The notes: generated by a model from the letters alone, not told the origin. DNA of 64,000 nt from Ignavibacteriota bacterium (GCA_013285405.1 CP053446.1:1711985-1775984); one strand, 5' to 3'. Shown: positions 30,717 through 39,792, counted from the stretch's first letter. Numbers and translations: made by a program.

Positions 30717-31058
30717 TTATTCGAGCAAAACTTCATGACCATGAAATCCACTCTGGTTTAAGTGACCTTTTAATATTATTACTTTTGCATTCTTAAATCC
30801 TTCGGGTAACATCAATTCACCAGAAACCTGAACAACCTTTCCGTTTCTATCAGCAGTAAAAAAACTAACTGCTCCACCACTTTGTTCTATTCCACGATCG
30901 GCTAAAAGTTCAACTCTGATTTCTTTTACCGCGTTGTTATTAGGGTCAAAATCGGAATAGGAACCAAGTTCAGTACCTTTATCAAAATAAAATTTGTATA
31001 TTAAAAATATTGCAGCAATTATCAGAACCGGTAAAATAAGCTTTTGTAAATTTTTCAT
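30717..31058 (-). CDS. Small membrane-anchored protein, possibly OB-fold
   Basis: A 113-aa protein with one N-terminal helix (LILPVLIIAAIFLIYKFYF) and a beta-rich exported domain. The end (VSGELMLPEGFKNAKVIILKGHLN, then FHGHEVLLE) weakly recalls the OB fold of the haem chaperone CcmE, but the length and the His position differ and no other ccm gene is present. It lies 3 bp upstream of uvrB on the same strand, probably in one transcript. Function unknown. Confidence 0.5.
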   Translation of the reverse strand: MKNLQKLILPVLIIAAIFLIYKFYFDKGTELGSYSDFDPNNNAVKEIRVELLADRGIEQSGGAVSFFTADRNGKVVQVSGELMLPEGFKNAKVIILKGHLNQSGFHGHEVLLE

Positions 31059-31137
31059 ATCTCTTTTTTTAATTGATTAAATTGCGAACAAATTTAAAGA
31101 ATTTACACTCAACTATTCAATGCAAATGAGGCATGAA

Positions 31138-31506
31138 ATGAATGACAAAAAAATCTGGATAATTATTTCAGCAGTTTCAGGATTTACAACTGTAGCTCTT
31201 GGTGCGTTCGGTGCTCACGGATTGAAATCGACAATATCAGCAGAAATGTTAGAAATATTTAAAACGGGAATTTTTTATCAATTTGTACATACTATTGTAT
31301 TGTTAATTCTATCTGTAACAAACTTTATTAAAGGAAAAATCTCATCAATATTATTTTTGCTGGGAATAATTTTATTCTCATTCTCACTTTACCTTTATTC
31401 AACTTCCGGTATAAAAATTTTTGCAATTATAACCCCGGTTGGTGGAGTTTGTTTCCTGATCGGATGGCTTGGAATAATAATCGAAGTTGTCAGAAAAAAG
31501 CAATGA
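31138..31506 (+). CDS. DUF423 membrane protein
   Basis: A 122-aa protein with four membrane helices. The family signature is the first helix followed by GAFGAHGLKS, and a closing helix with TPVGGVCFLIGWLGI. DUF423 proteins (YwdK/YgdD type) are widespread inner-membrane proteins of unknown role. ATG 31138 is favoured since GAGG lies at 31128-31131 just upstream; an in-frame ATG at 31120 would add six residues. The gene converges on the methyltransferase gene with 8 bp between. Confidence 0.85.
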   Translation: MNDKKIWIIISAVSGFTTVALGAFGAHGLKSTISAEMLEIFKTGIFYQFVHTIVLLILSVTNFIKGKISSILFLLGIILFSFSLYLYSTSGIKIFAIITPVGGVCFLIGWLGIIIEVVRKKQ

Positions 31507-31514
31507 ACTATAAA

Positions 31515-32087
31515 TTACTTAATTGCCTTCAGCTCGAAATAAACTTCTTCGGGCGAAAAAATACCGGCAAAGAATCTTTCATAAATCACTGGTTCTATAT
31601 TGACAAAAAAATCCATCCATTTTAGAGCAGTAAAGTGTGAAGTGATAAATTTTTTTTCAAGAACCTCAAATTGTGCTTTACCTTCATAGTTAGTGCGATG
31701 ATTTAGTTTCCATTTTTCATAAAATTTTAATTTACGATTACCAATGTATTCGTAGTTGTCGAATGTTCTTATTGAAAAAGGAATTTTATGGTCTGGTTCA
31801 CCAAAATATTTTGTATTCAGAAAAAATGGTGCATAAACAATCAATAATCCATTTGGTTTGAGTATTCGATAAAGTTCAGTGATTGTATTGTGAAAGCTAT
31901 TCAGGTGCTCAAGAACGTGTGAAGCGTATATTTCATCAAAAAAATCTTCCTTAAAAGGATAGGGAAAAGAATTGATATCGTGAATCTGATTACCACCATA
32001 ATCAACTATATCAAGATTAATGTAGCCATCTTTAATATCTTTTCCGCAGCCAAGATTGAGCTTTTTCATTTCTTTTATTAAATCCAT
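31515..32087 (-). CDS. SAM-dependent methyltransferase
   Basis: A 190-aa class I methyltransferase of the Methyltransf_11 type. Motif I is KLNLGCGKDIKDG at the very N-terminus, the acidic strand end is YINLDIVD, and the post-motif region is FFDEIYASHVLEHLNS...ELYRILKPNGLLIV. Short enzymes of this kind often modify sugars or lipids in surface-glycan pathways. No neighbour fixes the substrate; rlpA lies upstream on the same strand behind a terminator. Confidence 0.8.
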   Translation of the reverse strand: MDLIKEMKKLNLGCGKDIKDGYINLDIVDYGGNQIHDINSFPYPFKEDFFDEIYASHVLEHLNSFHNTITELYRILKPNGLLIVYAPFFLNTKYFGEPDHKIPFSIRTFDNYEYIGNRKLKFYEKWKLNHRTNYEGKAQFEVLEKKFITSHFTALKWMDFFVNIEPVIYERFFAGIFSPEEVYFELKAIK

Positions 32088-32131
32088 TTATTTGACTGCA
32101 AATTTAGGGAGGGAGATTGAGAATCAGTAAT

Positions 32132-32161
32132 AAAAAAAGCCCGATCTAATTTGACCGGGCT
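32132..32161 (-). terminator. Rho-independent terminator of rlpA
   Basis: On the minus strand, stem AGCCCGGTC/GATCGGGCT (9 bp, one mismatch) with a 6-base loop is followed by seven T. It lies about 20 bp beyond the rlpA stop. Confidence 0.82.
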
Positions 32162-32180
32162 AAAATGAAAAGTGATTTAC

Positions 32181-32675
32181 TTAATTCACCAAAGCGGTTT
32201 GAACTCCACTTTTGGTGAGAGTAACCTCCTGAATTTTCAGGCGAGCAACGCCTTTCCTTAGAATACCAAGTTCAATCGCAGCACCCTTTGAAAGATCAAG
32301 ATCTCGTCCTTCTATATAAGGTCCACGATCATTTATTCGTATTACTACTGATCTACCATTTTTAGGATTCGTAACCTTCAACAGTGTTCCAAAACGTAAG
32401 CTTTTATGTGCAGCTGTGAGTGCCATCTGATCATAAATCTCCCCATTCGCAGTCATTTTACCGTGAAACTTAGGTCCATACCAGGATGCTTTCATAGTTC
32501 CACGATCAATATATTCAATTGCTGAAGTATTAATGGTGTTTTCTTTAACAGTTTTAGGAACGAACTCATCCACCAAAATTCGTTCAATTCCTTCTTTATT
32601 CTCACTTTTTAACACAGTAAACCCAACTAAACCACCTACTACTAATATAATTAACACGATAACCAGTGATTTCAA
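32181..32675 (-). CDS. rlpA: RlpA-like septal ring protein (double-psi beta-barrel)
   Basis: A 164-aa exported protein with an N-terminal hydrophobic anchor (VIVLIILVVGGLVGFTVL). The RlpA barrel covers residues 58-155, with ASWYGPKFHGKMTANGE, ALTAAHKSLRFGTLL and RINDRGPYIEGRDLDLSKGAA. In RlpA enzymes the Glu of TANGE and the Asp of NDRGP/DLS contribute to lytic transglycosylase activity on denuded glycan strands. The SPOR domain often found in RlpA is absent. The anchor has no Cys at its end, so it is not an obvious lipoprotein. Confidence 0.85.
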   Translation of the reverse strand: MKSLVIVLIILVVGGLVGFTVLKSENKEGIERILVDEFVPKTVKENTINTSAIEYIDRGTMKASWYGPKFHGKMTANGEIYDQMALTAAHKSLRFGTLLKVTNPKNGRSVVIRINDRGPYIEGRDLDLSKGAAIELGILRKGVARLKIQEVTLTKSGVQTALVN

Positions 32676-33407
32676 TATAACCTCAAAATTAGTTTAACAT
32701 TTATTTGCGAAACAAAATTAATTTGGTCGCCTTTTCTATCCAATGAAATTGTTTGGGTAAATGTAATTTGGACTGGATTATAAAATTATCAACTATAATG
32801 GTGCATTAGTCGATTATCTTCGATAATTGCGTCATTTAATGTAAAATACGTCGATTTTTTCTTCTAAATCAGGAATGAGGATTATGTTAAATACTCTTTA
32901 GTTTTTTGCAACGGTACTAATTCCTGTTTTCCTGTATAGCATTGGGGTTCGGTTGGGGAAGTCGATCGTTCAAGAATTCTTAATTGATGTAGAAAGAAAT
33001 AACAATACCATGTTAAAGTTGGCAAAAATCGTTGGTTTTAAGCTGATTCAAATTGTGTTTTGTGAGGTGAATTTGCTGACCAAACCATTTCCCGTCTAGC
33101 TCCTTCATTAAATTATTTTTTTTACCTATCACCAACTGACCATAATCTCTACTGAAGAGATTCATAATAACCATAACTCAAGCACTAATAACTATGCTCC
33201 TAAAACGATAACGAAGGTTGAACACTTTCTAAGAATAGAGAAGCCAATTATTACAAATGGTATGAGAATGCAACTAATCATAGTATGTGAGATTAAATAA
33301 TATCCTTTTAATCATTTAATAACCAGCGGTGGGTGGAACAGTTTTTGTCAAAATGATTGATTGCACAATAAGTAAATAAAGTATCTGAGATTTTCCTGTT
33401 TAGTTTA
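32676..33407. other. 732-bp intergenic region without a recognised gene
   Basis: No RNA gene or known protein was recognised here. A small stem (ATTATC TTC GATAAT) lies near 32814-32828. One frame on the plus strand is open for 65 codons between stops at 32899 and 33097, and its reading resembles a short membrane segment followed by a basic stretch, but it lacks a good start and ribosome site. It could hold the decayed end of a gene or regulatory sequence for the hydF gene that follows. Confidence 0.4.
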
Positions 33408-34625
33408 ATGCTTAAAACTGATGAAATAGAAAAATTGCACATTGCTGTAGTCGGAAGACAGAACGTTGGCAAATCAAAATTAATTAATTGTATTGTTAAT
33501 CAGGAACTTTGCATCGTCAATGAGTATCCAGGTACTACTACTGACCCAATAAGTAAAGAGGTTGAACTTCTTCCTTATGGACCTGTTTTGATTGTGGATA
33601 CAGCAGGTATAGAAAGTGAGAAGGATTTTGAAGATAAAATTATAAATAAAACCCTTAAAACTATTTCTAATGCGGATTTTGCAATAGTTGTTCTTGATGC
33701 AAGAAGTGAGTTGACTAAAAGTGAAACCAAGCTGATTACATTACTAAGAAAGATAGAAGTTCCGTTTTTAGTTGCAGTGAACAAAATTGAATTTGGAATT
33801 AATCAAAATCTGCTGACGGCATTAAGTGCATTGGAAGTTACTCACTTCGAAATTTCTTGTAAAGAAAATGCAGGGATTGAATATTTCAAGAAGAAATTAA
33901 TTCACCTGTTACCAGACAAGAATAAAAATCAGGAGTTAAAAGATATTGTTTGTGAAAGGGATCTGGTAGTTTTCGTTGTTCCTGATGACTACGAGATGTT
34001 GAATGGAAGAGTTATTGAATCATACATAAAAACTATTCTGGAACTCTTACCAAAACAAATTAAGAATATTGTCATTAAAGAAAGCGAGTTACAGTCCAGA
34101 TTAAAACAACTAAAAAAGCTTCCGGATCTTATTATAACGGATAGCCTCAGTGCTGAAAGAATAGTCCCAATTATCAGCGATAGTGTGAAACTTACAACGT
34201 ATTCACTATTAGTTGCCAAAAATCGAGGAACACATTCCGAACTAATTAATTGTGTTAAAAAAGTTAGTGATTTGCAAAATGGTGACAGAGTATTAGTCTT
34301 GGAAGCTTGTGATAGTCATCTGCAGAGATTTGATTTAGGGAAAACAAAAATTACAAGTTTGCTTAATGCGCGTTTGAATAAAAAACTGAAATTCGATTTT
34401 TCAAATAATTCAGATTTTCCACAAAACATTTCTGATTACAAACTAATAATTCATTGTGATGGATGTCAGCTCGCAGGAAAATTGTTCCTATCTAAAATAC
34501 GACAGGCGAAGTTGCTTGATGTTCCTATCACCAGCTACAGTACACTATTGGCTTTTGTTAACAATACACTGCATAGAACATATATCCCATTTAATAATTC
34601 TCATACTCAAACCAATAATCAGTAA
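33408..34625 (+). CDS. hydF: [FeFe]-hydrogenase maturation GTPase HydF
   Basis: Scaffold protein that receives the di-iron subcluster built by HydE and HydG and delivers it to HydA. The GTPase domain has G1 VGRQNVGKSKL, the G2 region EYPGTTTDPI, G3 VDTAG and G4 NKIE. The C-terminal cluster-binding domain has HCDGC near residue 350. The upstream partner of this motif reads EACDSHLQRFD, where many HydF proteins have Cys-x-His; here the His is one place later. At 405 aa it is of normal length. It starts 176 bp before the hydCBA genes. HydE and HydG are not in this window. Confidence 0.92.
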   Translation: MLKTDEIEKLHIAVVGRQNVGKSKLINCIVNQELCIVNEYPGTTTDPISKEVELLPYGPVLIVDTAGIESEKDFEDKIINKTLKTISNADFAIVVLDARSELTKSETKLITLLRKIEVPFLVAVNKIEFGINQNLLTALSALEVTHFEISCKENAGIEYFKKKLIHLLPDKNKNQELKDIVCERDLVVFVVPDDYEMLNGRVIESYIKTILELLPKQIKNIVIKESELQSRLKQLKKLPDLIITDSLSAERIVPIISDSVKLTTYSLLVAKNRGTHSELINCVKKVSDLQNGDRVLVLEACDSHLQRFDLGKTKITSLLNARLNKKLKFDFSNNSDFPQNISDYKLIIHCDGCQLAGKLFLSKIRQAKLLDVPITSYSTLLAFVNNTLHRTYIPFNNSHTQTNNQ

Positions 34626-34801
34626 CAGTCAAGCGCTTAATTTTGGTGATTGATATAGCTCACACCTGCTTTCCATCTTTCAAAAATCACTTCTCAAAAA
34701 GAAGAAATATTATTTGCTAAATATTATTTATTGATTTGATTTTTTCACTTAGTGCAAGCTTTTTTTTCTTCTGCTGTGGCATCTTAAATGACTACAAATA
34801 A

Positions 34802-35314
34802 GTGAATGTTGAACATATTGTTAAGGAAAAAATGCACAGACAAATTTTTGGAAATTATCAGGTAAATGACAGAAGCAGTTTAATCCCTCTTCTTCAGGAT
34901 ATTCAATCAATTTACGGGTATCTACCCGAAACCGCACTAAGAGATATTTCAGATTTTGTTAAAGTTCCACTTAGCCGGGTTTACGGTGTTGCGACTTTTT
35001 ATAATCAATTCAGATTAACTCCTCTGGGTGAAAACATAATTCGTGTTTGCAGAGGTACTGCGTGTCATGTTAAAAATTCAGCTAACATTCTTTACGCGCT
35101 TGAAACTGAATTGGGAATTAAAGCTGGTCAAACAACTCGTGATAAAAAATTCACACTTGAAGTTGTGAATTGCATCGGAGCGTGTTCAATCGCACCGGTG
35201 ATTTTAGTGAATGATGATTACCATGGTAGAATTAGTGTAAAAGATATCCCTAAAATTTTGAAAAAATATCAGACAGCGAAGAAAGTGGAAAAAGCAGAGG
35301 AGGTAGCACAATGA
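34802..35314 (+). CDS. hydC: NuoE-like [2Fe-2S] subunit of the bifurcating hydrogenase (HydC)
   Basis: A 170-aa thioredoxin-like ferredoxin subunit. The four cluster cysteines are in RVCRGTACHVKNS and VVNCIGACSIAPV. The N-terminal helical part contains LLQDIQSIYGYLPETAL and FYNQFRLTPLG, as in NuoE/HndA. It passes electrons between the NuoF-type subunit and the rest of the complex. The GTG at 34802 is the first start; an ATG at 34832 would shorten it by ten residues. It overlaps hydB by 4 bp (ATGA). Confidence 0.93.
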   Translation: MNVEHIVKEKMHRQIFGNYQVNDRSSLIPLLQDIQSIYGYLPETALRDISDFVKVPLSRVYGVATFYNQFRLTPLGENIIRVCRGTACHVKNSANILYALETELGIKAGQTTRDKKFTLEVVNCIGACSIAPVILVNDDYHGRISVKDIPKILKKYQTAKKVEKAEEVAQ

Positions 35315-37293
35315 AAGATTTTAATCAACTCTGTTGCGTAAAATGCTGGCACACAATTGAAAAACCTTGCGAACATTTTATTCAATGCTGCACAGAAGGA
35401 CCGCTCTGTCATCACGATGATAAATGTGAGCATGAAATAGCTTCACTTCGTAAAAGATTGAAATATGAAGAACACGATCATCCTATAATTATGATTGGAA
35501 TGGGAACCTGCGGACTTGCTTCAGGTGCTGCCAAAGTTAAAGATACTATCGAAGCTGAACTTAAAAAATTAAACATCGAAGCAACAATTGAAGGAACAGG
35601 CTGCATCGGTTTTTGTGCAGTTGAACCAATTGTTGATATAAAACTTCCTGGAAGAGACAGAATTTCTTATCAGGAAATTACAGTTAAAGATGTTCCGAGA
35701 TTCATTAAAACGACTTTAGTTGACAAAGAAATCTATAAAGAAAAAGTTCTCGGAAGTCACGGAAAATCAAATGGCGTATTAAATTTAAAACAAGTTGCTT
35801 TTTTTGAACATCAGCAGAAAATAGTTTTGGCAAACTGCGGAATAGTAAATCCAGCTTCAGTTGATGCATATCTTGCAAACGGTGGATTCAAAGCTTTTGA
35901 TAAAGTTCTGAGACTAATGAAACCCGAAGAAGCAGTCAAAGAAATAATAGCCAGCGGATTAAGGGGAAGAGGCGGTGCTGGATTTACAACCGGTAAAAAA
36001 TGGGAGTTAGCTGCAAAACAAAAATCGGAACAAAAATATTTGGTATGCAATGCTGATGAAGGTGACCCGGGTGCATTTATGGATCGTTCACTTCTTGAAA
36101 GTGATCCATATCGTGTGATTGAAGGAATAATGATCGCTGCTTATGCAATCGGTGCAACAACAGCTTATATTTATTGCCGTGCTGAGTATCCGCTTGCAAT
36201 TGAAAGGTTACAGAACTCAATAGCAAAGTGTGAAGAGTACGGAATACTTGGAGACAACATTCTCAACAGCGGATTTTCACTTCACATAAAAATTAAAAAA
36301 GGTGCCGGTGCATTTGTCTGCGGTGAAGAAACTGCACTCATTGGTTCAATAGAAGGTAAAAGAGGAATGCCAAAACCTCGTCCACCTTATCCCGCTGTTT
36401 CAGGTTTGTTTGGTAAACCGACAATCATCAACAACGTTGAAACTTTTGCAAATGTTCCTCCAATTATTATGATGGGTGCTCAGCAATTTGCTAAAATCGG
36501 TACTGCAAAATCGAAAGGCACAAAAGTATTTGCTCTCAGCGGTAATATAAAAAATACCGGATTGGTTGAAGTTCCAATGGGCACAACTTTACGAGATATT
36601 ATATTTAAAATCGGCGGCGGAATTCCTGATAAAAAAGAATTTAAAGCTGTTCAAATCGGTGGACCTTCCGGTGGATGTTTACCCGAAAGTGTGATTGATA
36701 CATCAGTTGATTATGAATCATTAAAAGAAGTTGGTGCAATGATGGGTTCCGGAGGATTTGTTGTGATGGATGAAGATACCTGTATGGTTGATGTTGCAAA
36801 ATACTTTTTAACATTTATTCAGGAAGAAAGCTGCGGTAAGTGTGTTCCTTGTCGTGAAGGAACAAAAAGAATGTTGGAGATAATTGAACGCATTCCTAAA
36901 AGATATGGAAGTGATGGAAACAAACTCGACCAATTGCAGAGATTCAAAGGAATGATTCATTTACAAAGATTAGCAGATGTAATAAAAGATACCTCGCTTT
37001 GCGGATTAGGACAATCCGCGCCAAATCCGGTTCTGGCAGGATTGAGATATTTCCGCCACGAATATGAAGATCATTTATACGATAGAAAATGTTCGGCAGG
37101 AGTTTGCAAGGAACTGCTGACTTTTTCAATTAACAATGAAGTTTGCAGCGGTTGTGGATTGTGTGTAAAGAAATGTTCGGTTGAAGCAATCGTTGGTGAA
37201 AAAGGTCAGGCACATTACATATTGGATAACAAATGTATTAAGTGCGGAATGTGTTATGAGATCTGCCGTTTTGAGGCGATAAATATTAATTAG
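35311..37293 (+). CDS. hydB: NuoF-like flavoprotein subunit of the bifurcating hydrogenase (HydB)
   Basis: The NAD(H)- and FMN-binding subunit, 660 aa. A Cys/His-rich stretch comes first (Cys 8, 9, 12, 20, 26, 27, 33, 39 with His between). A thioredoxin-like [2Fe-2S] domain follows (about 58-140). The NuoF core has SGLRGRGGAGFTTGKKWE, NADEGDPGAFMDR and GAGAFVCGEETALI for FMN and NADH, then an SLBB domain, then the N3-type [4Fe-4S] motif SCGKCVPCREGT. Two [4Fe-4S] ferredoxin motifs end it (CSGCGLCVKKC, CIKCGMCYEIC). This is the HydB layout of trimeric electron-bifurcating hydrogenases. Strong GAGGAGG ribosome site within the end of hydC. Confidence 0.95.
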   Translation: MKDFNQLCCVKCWHTIEKPCEHFIQCCTEGPLCHHDDKCEHEIASLRKRLKYEEHDHPIIMIGMGTCGLASGAAKVKDTIEAELKKLNIEATIEGTGCIGFCAVEPIVDIKLPGRDRISYQEITVKDVPRFIKTTLVDKEIYKEKVLGSHGKSNGVLNLKQVAFFEHQQKIVLANCGIVNPASVDAYLANGGFKAFDKVLRLMKPEEAVKEIIASGLRGRGGAGFTTGKKWELAAKQKSEQKYLVCNADEGDPGAFMDRSLLESDPYRVIEGIMIAAYAIGATTAYIYCRAEYPLAIERLQNSIAKCEEYGILGDNILNSGFSLHIKIKKGAGAFVCGEETALIGSIEGKRGMPKPRPPYPAVSGLFGKPTIINNVETFANVPPIIMMGAQQFAKIGTAKSKGTKVFALSGNIKNTGLVEVPMGTTLRDIIFKIGGGIPDKKEFKAVQIGGPSGGCLPESVIDTSVDYESLKEVGAMMGSGGFVVMDEDTCMVDVAKYFLTFIQEESCGKCVPCREGTKRMLEIIERIPKRYGSDGNKLDQLQRFKGMIHLQRLADVIKDTSLCGLGQSAPNPVLAGLRYFRHEYEDHLYDRKCSAGVCKELLTFSINNEVCSGCGLCVKKCSVEAIVGEKGQAHYILDNKCIKCGMCYEICRFEAININ

Positions 37294-37296
37294 TGT

Positions 37297-37384
37297 ATCA
37301 CCCTGAGCTTGTTTCACGCCTTTTGAAAATTTTATGGAGATTCCGAAACAAGCCTGCCTTGCAGTCAAGTAGAATCGGAATGAC
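37297..37384. repeat. Dispersed palindromic element between hydB and hydA
   Basis: Left arm ATCACCCTGAGCTTGTTTCA and right arm, starting GAGATTCCGAAACAAG and ending ATCGGAATGACA, are diverged inverted copies of the family seen at 25752 and 26484. The right arm is interrupted by an extra CCTGCCTTGCAG-like segment. It lies inside the hydrogenase operon and fills most of the 121-bp gap. Confidence 0.65.
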
Positions 37385-37414
37385 AAATAGAGTAAATGAA
37401 TTTTGGAGTTATAA

Positions 37415-39142
37415 ATGATTCAGTTAACAATAAATGGAATAAAAGTAAATGCAGAAGAAGGAATGACAATTCTTGATGCTGCTAAATCTGTTGGAATATC
37501 AATACCAACACTTTGTCATCTTAAAAATCTTGATCCAACAGGAGCTTGCAGAATTTGTGCAGTTGAAGTTGAAGGATTCAGAGGTTTAACACCATCGTGT
37601 GCTTATCCGGTTTCAGAAGGAATGGTTGTTGAAACAGATTCACCACGGGTTCGAAAGGCAAGAAAAACAATTGTAGAACTTCTTGTAGAAAATCATCCTC
37701 AGGATTGTTTGATTTGTGTGCGCAATAAAAACTGCGAGCTTCAGGATTTATCAGAGAGATATGGTGTCCGCGAACATCGATATGTTGGTGAAACAAAATG
37801 CCACGCAATAGATATTTCAAGTGCATCAATGGAAAGGGATCCTGCAAAATGTATTCTATGCGGAAGATGTGTTCGTGTTTGCCACGAGATTCAGAAAGTA
37901 GGAGCTATTGATTTTACAAAACGCGGATTCACTTCAATAGTTACAACACCATATAACAAAGGGTTGAATATAAGCGATTGTATTTTGTGCGGACAGTGTA
38001 TTCTTGTTTGTCCTACTGCAGCACTTCGGGAAAAAAGTTCAATCAAAGAAGTTGCAAATGCACTCTATGACAAGAAGAAATACTGTATTGCCCAGGTTGC
38101 ACCAGCAGTCCGTGCTTCACTCGGTGAAGAATTTGATATGCCACTCGGTACTGATGTTACAGGTTTGCTCGTTACGGGTCTAAGAAGATTGGGATTCAAT
38201 AAAGTTTTTGACACAAACTTTGCCGCTGATCTTACAATTATGGAAGAAGCAACCGAGTTAATAAACAGAATTCAAAACGGCGGAAGCCTTCCGATGTTTA
38301 CAAGCTGCTGTCCCGGTTGGATAAAGTATGTTGAAATGAACAGACCGGAAGTTTTAGATCATGTTTCAACTTGCAAGTCACCTCATGAAATGGAAGGTGC
38401 AGTTTTAAAATCTTATTATGCGAAGAAAATGGGAATAAATCCCGAAGATATTTATGTTGTTTCAATTATGCCCTGCACAGTAAAAAAATATGAATCGGAT
38501 CGTCCTGAATTATCAAGTGCAGCCAGAGCGGATGTTGATGCTGTACTTACAACAAGAGAGCTTGTTAGATTTTTCAAGATAGCAGGAATTGATTTTAATG
38601 ATCTGCCTGATAGTGATTTTGATAATCCTCTTGGTGAATCAACAGGTGCTGCTGCTATATTTGGTACAAGCGGCGGAGTAATGGAAGCAGCTTTGCGTAC
38701 AGCTTATTTCAAAATTACAGGAAAGGAACTTGACAATCTTGAATTTGAAGAAATCCGTGGAATGGATGGAGTGAAGGAAGCAAAAATCAAAATTGGTGAT
38801 CTTGATGTTAACATTGCAGTAGTAAACGGAATTGGAAATGTCGGACAAATACTTGACCAGGTTCAGAACGGAACTTCAAAACATCATTTCATTGAAGTTA
38901 TGGCTTGTCCCGGCGGATGTATAAATGGTGGTGGTCAGCCAATTCATCAAAAACCTGAAAAAGTGATGAAGAGAGTTAAAGCTCTTTACAAAATAGATGA
39001 GAATGCCAAGACAAGAAGATCGCACGAGAATGAATCAGTGCTGACTCTTTACAGAGAATTTTTTGGTGAGCCGAATTCACACAAAGCTCATGAGATTCTT
39101 CATACTGAGTATTTTGATAAAAAGAAAATTTTAAGGAACTAG
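37415..39142 (+). CDS. hydA: [FeFe]-hydrogenase catalytic subunit HydA
   Basis: Reduces protons or oxidises H2 at the H-cluster. A plant-type [2Fe-2S] domain uses Cys 34, 45, 48 and 62. The His-ligated [4Fe-4S] motif has His94 and Cys 98, 101 and 107. Two [4Fe-4S] ferredoxin motifs follow at Cys 146-156 and 189-199. The H-domain has TSCCPGW (Cys 298/299), MPCTVKKYE (Cys 354) and, near residue 500, MACPGGCINGGGQP, so all cluster ligands and the proton-transfer Cys are present. The 575-aa length with hydC and hydB upstream fits the trimeric NAD/ferredoxin bifurcating type. GGAG lies just upstream of the ATG. Cytoplasmic, oxygen-sensitive by family. Confidence 0.96.
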   Translation: MIQLTINGIKVNAEEGMTILDAAKSVGISIPTLCHLKNLDPTGACRICAVEVEGFRGLTPSCAYPVSEGMVVETDSPRVRKARKTIVELLVENHPQDCLICVRNKNCELQDLSERYGVREHRYVGETKCHAIDISSASMERDPAKCILCGRCVRVCHEIQKVGAIDFTKRGFTSIVTTPYNKGLNISDCILCGQCILVCPTAALREKSSIKEVANALYDKKKYCIAQVAPAVRASLGEEFDMPLGTDVTGLLVTGLRRLGFNKVFDTNFAADLTIMEEATELINRIQNGGSLPMFTSCCPGWIKYVEMNRPEVLDHVSTCKSPHEMEGAVLKSYYAKKMGINPEDIYVVSIMPCTVKKYESDRPELSSAARADVDAVLTTRELVRFFKIAGIDFNDLPDSDFDNPLGESTGAAAIFGTSGGVMEAALRTAYFKITGKELDNLEFEEIRGMDGVKEAKIKIGDLDVNIAVVNGIGNVGQILDQVQNGTSKHHFIEVMACPGGCINGGGQPIHQKPEKVMKRVKALYKIDENAKTRRSHENESVLTLYREFFGEPNSHKAHEILHTEYFDKKKILRN

Positions 39143-39155
39143 CTAAAAGAGTATT

Positions 39156-39181
39156 GTCATTCCGTGCTTGACACGGAATCC
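39156..39181. repeat. Single-arm palindromic repeat after hydA
   Basis: GTCATTCCGTG...CACGGAATC folds into an 8-bp stem ATTCCGTG/CACGGAAT with a 5-base loop. It is one arm of the dispersed family and lies 13 bp after the hydA stop. No T run follows, so it is not a clear terminator. Confidence 0.6.
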
Positions 39182-39198
39182 ATCATTTATTGATTAAT

Positions 39199-39792
39199 AT
39201 GAAAAAATATTATTACTTTATTTTTATTTCAATATTGAGTACTAACTTGTTAGCTCAGGAATCTAAATTTAATATTTTCATAAAGGGTGGAATTTCAGAT
39301 TACGCTGGTGTTCACGGTTTTCAAGTTTCAGGTTCAACAGGAGGTGGCGAATGGGAAATTGGTCCAATATTAGGCTTGGGCACCGAATATTCATTGGAAA
39401 AGAATTGGTTCATACAGGGGACGATTGAGTATTCCAATAATGTTTATGGTGCACCGGTTGCTGAATCGGAAACAATGGAAAGAGGTAGCAATTCAGTTAT
39501 TGATCTTATAGGCAATATAAAGAAAAGGTGGGATTGGTTTTACATTTTAGGAGGAATTGGTTTCTCCACCCAAAATAGTTCAAACTCTTACATTTCAGGA
39601 GTGTCATCAAATGGGGAAGGTTATCGTTACCTAGCTTACCAAGGTACATCATCACAAGTGCTCACAGGATTACTTGGTATTGGATTAGAGTATTATTTAT
39701 TTCCGCGAATAGGATTGTTCGTGGAAGGCAGTTGGAGATTTAGAAAATATGTGACACCCGTAGCACAATTTGGTATTAATTATATAATCTGA
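39199..39792 (+). CDS. Outer-membrane beta-barrel-type protein
   Basis: A 197-aa protein with a signal peptide (MKKYYYFIFISILSTNLLAQ) and alternating amphipathic strands rich in Gly and aromatic residues (GLGTEYSLEKNWFIQGTIEY, YILGGIGFSTQNSS, GLGIEYYLFPRIGLFVEGSW), as in small OmpA/W-like barrels. ATG 39199 is preferred to a TTG at 39190 because the signal peptide then starts normally. It sits between the hydrogenase genes and the sensor kinase, but nothing in it suggests a role in hydrogen metabolism. Confidence 0.65.
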   Translation: MKKYYYFIFISILSTNLLAQESKFNIFIKGGISDYAGVHGFQVSGSTGGGEWEIGPILGLGTEYSLEKNWFIQGTIEYSNNVYGAPVAESETMERGSNSVIDLIGNIKKRWDWFYILGGIGFSTQNSSNSYISGVSSNGEGYRYLAYQGTSSQVLTGLLGIGLEYYLFPRIGLFVEGSWRFRKYVTPVAQFGINYII

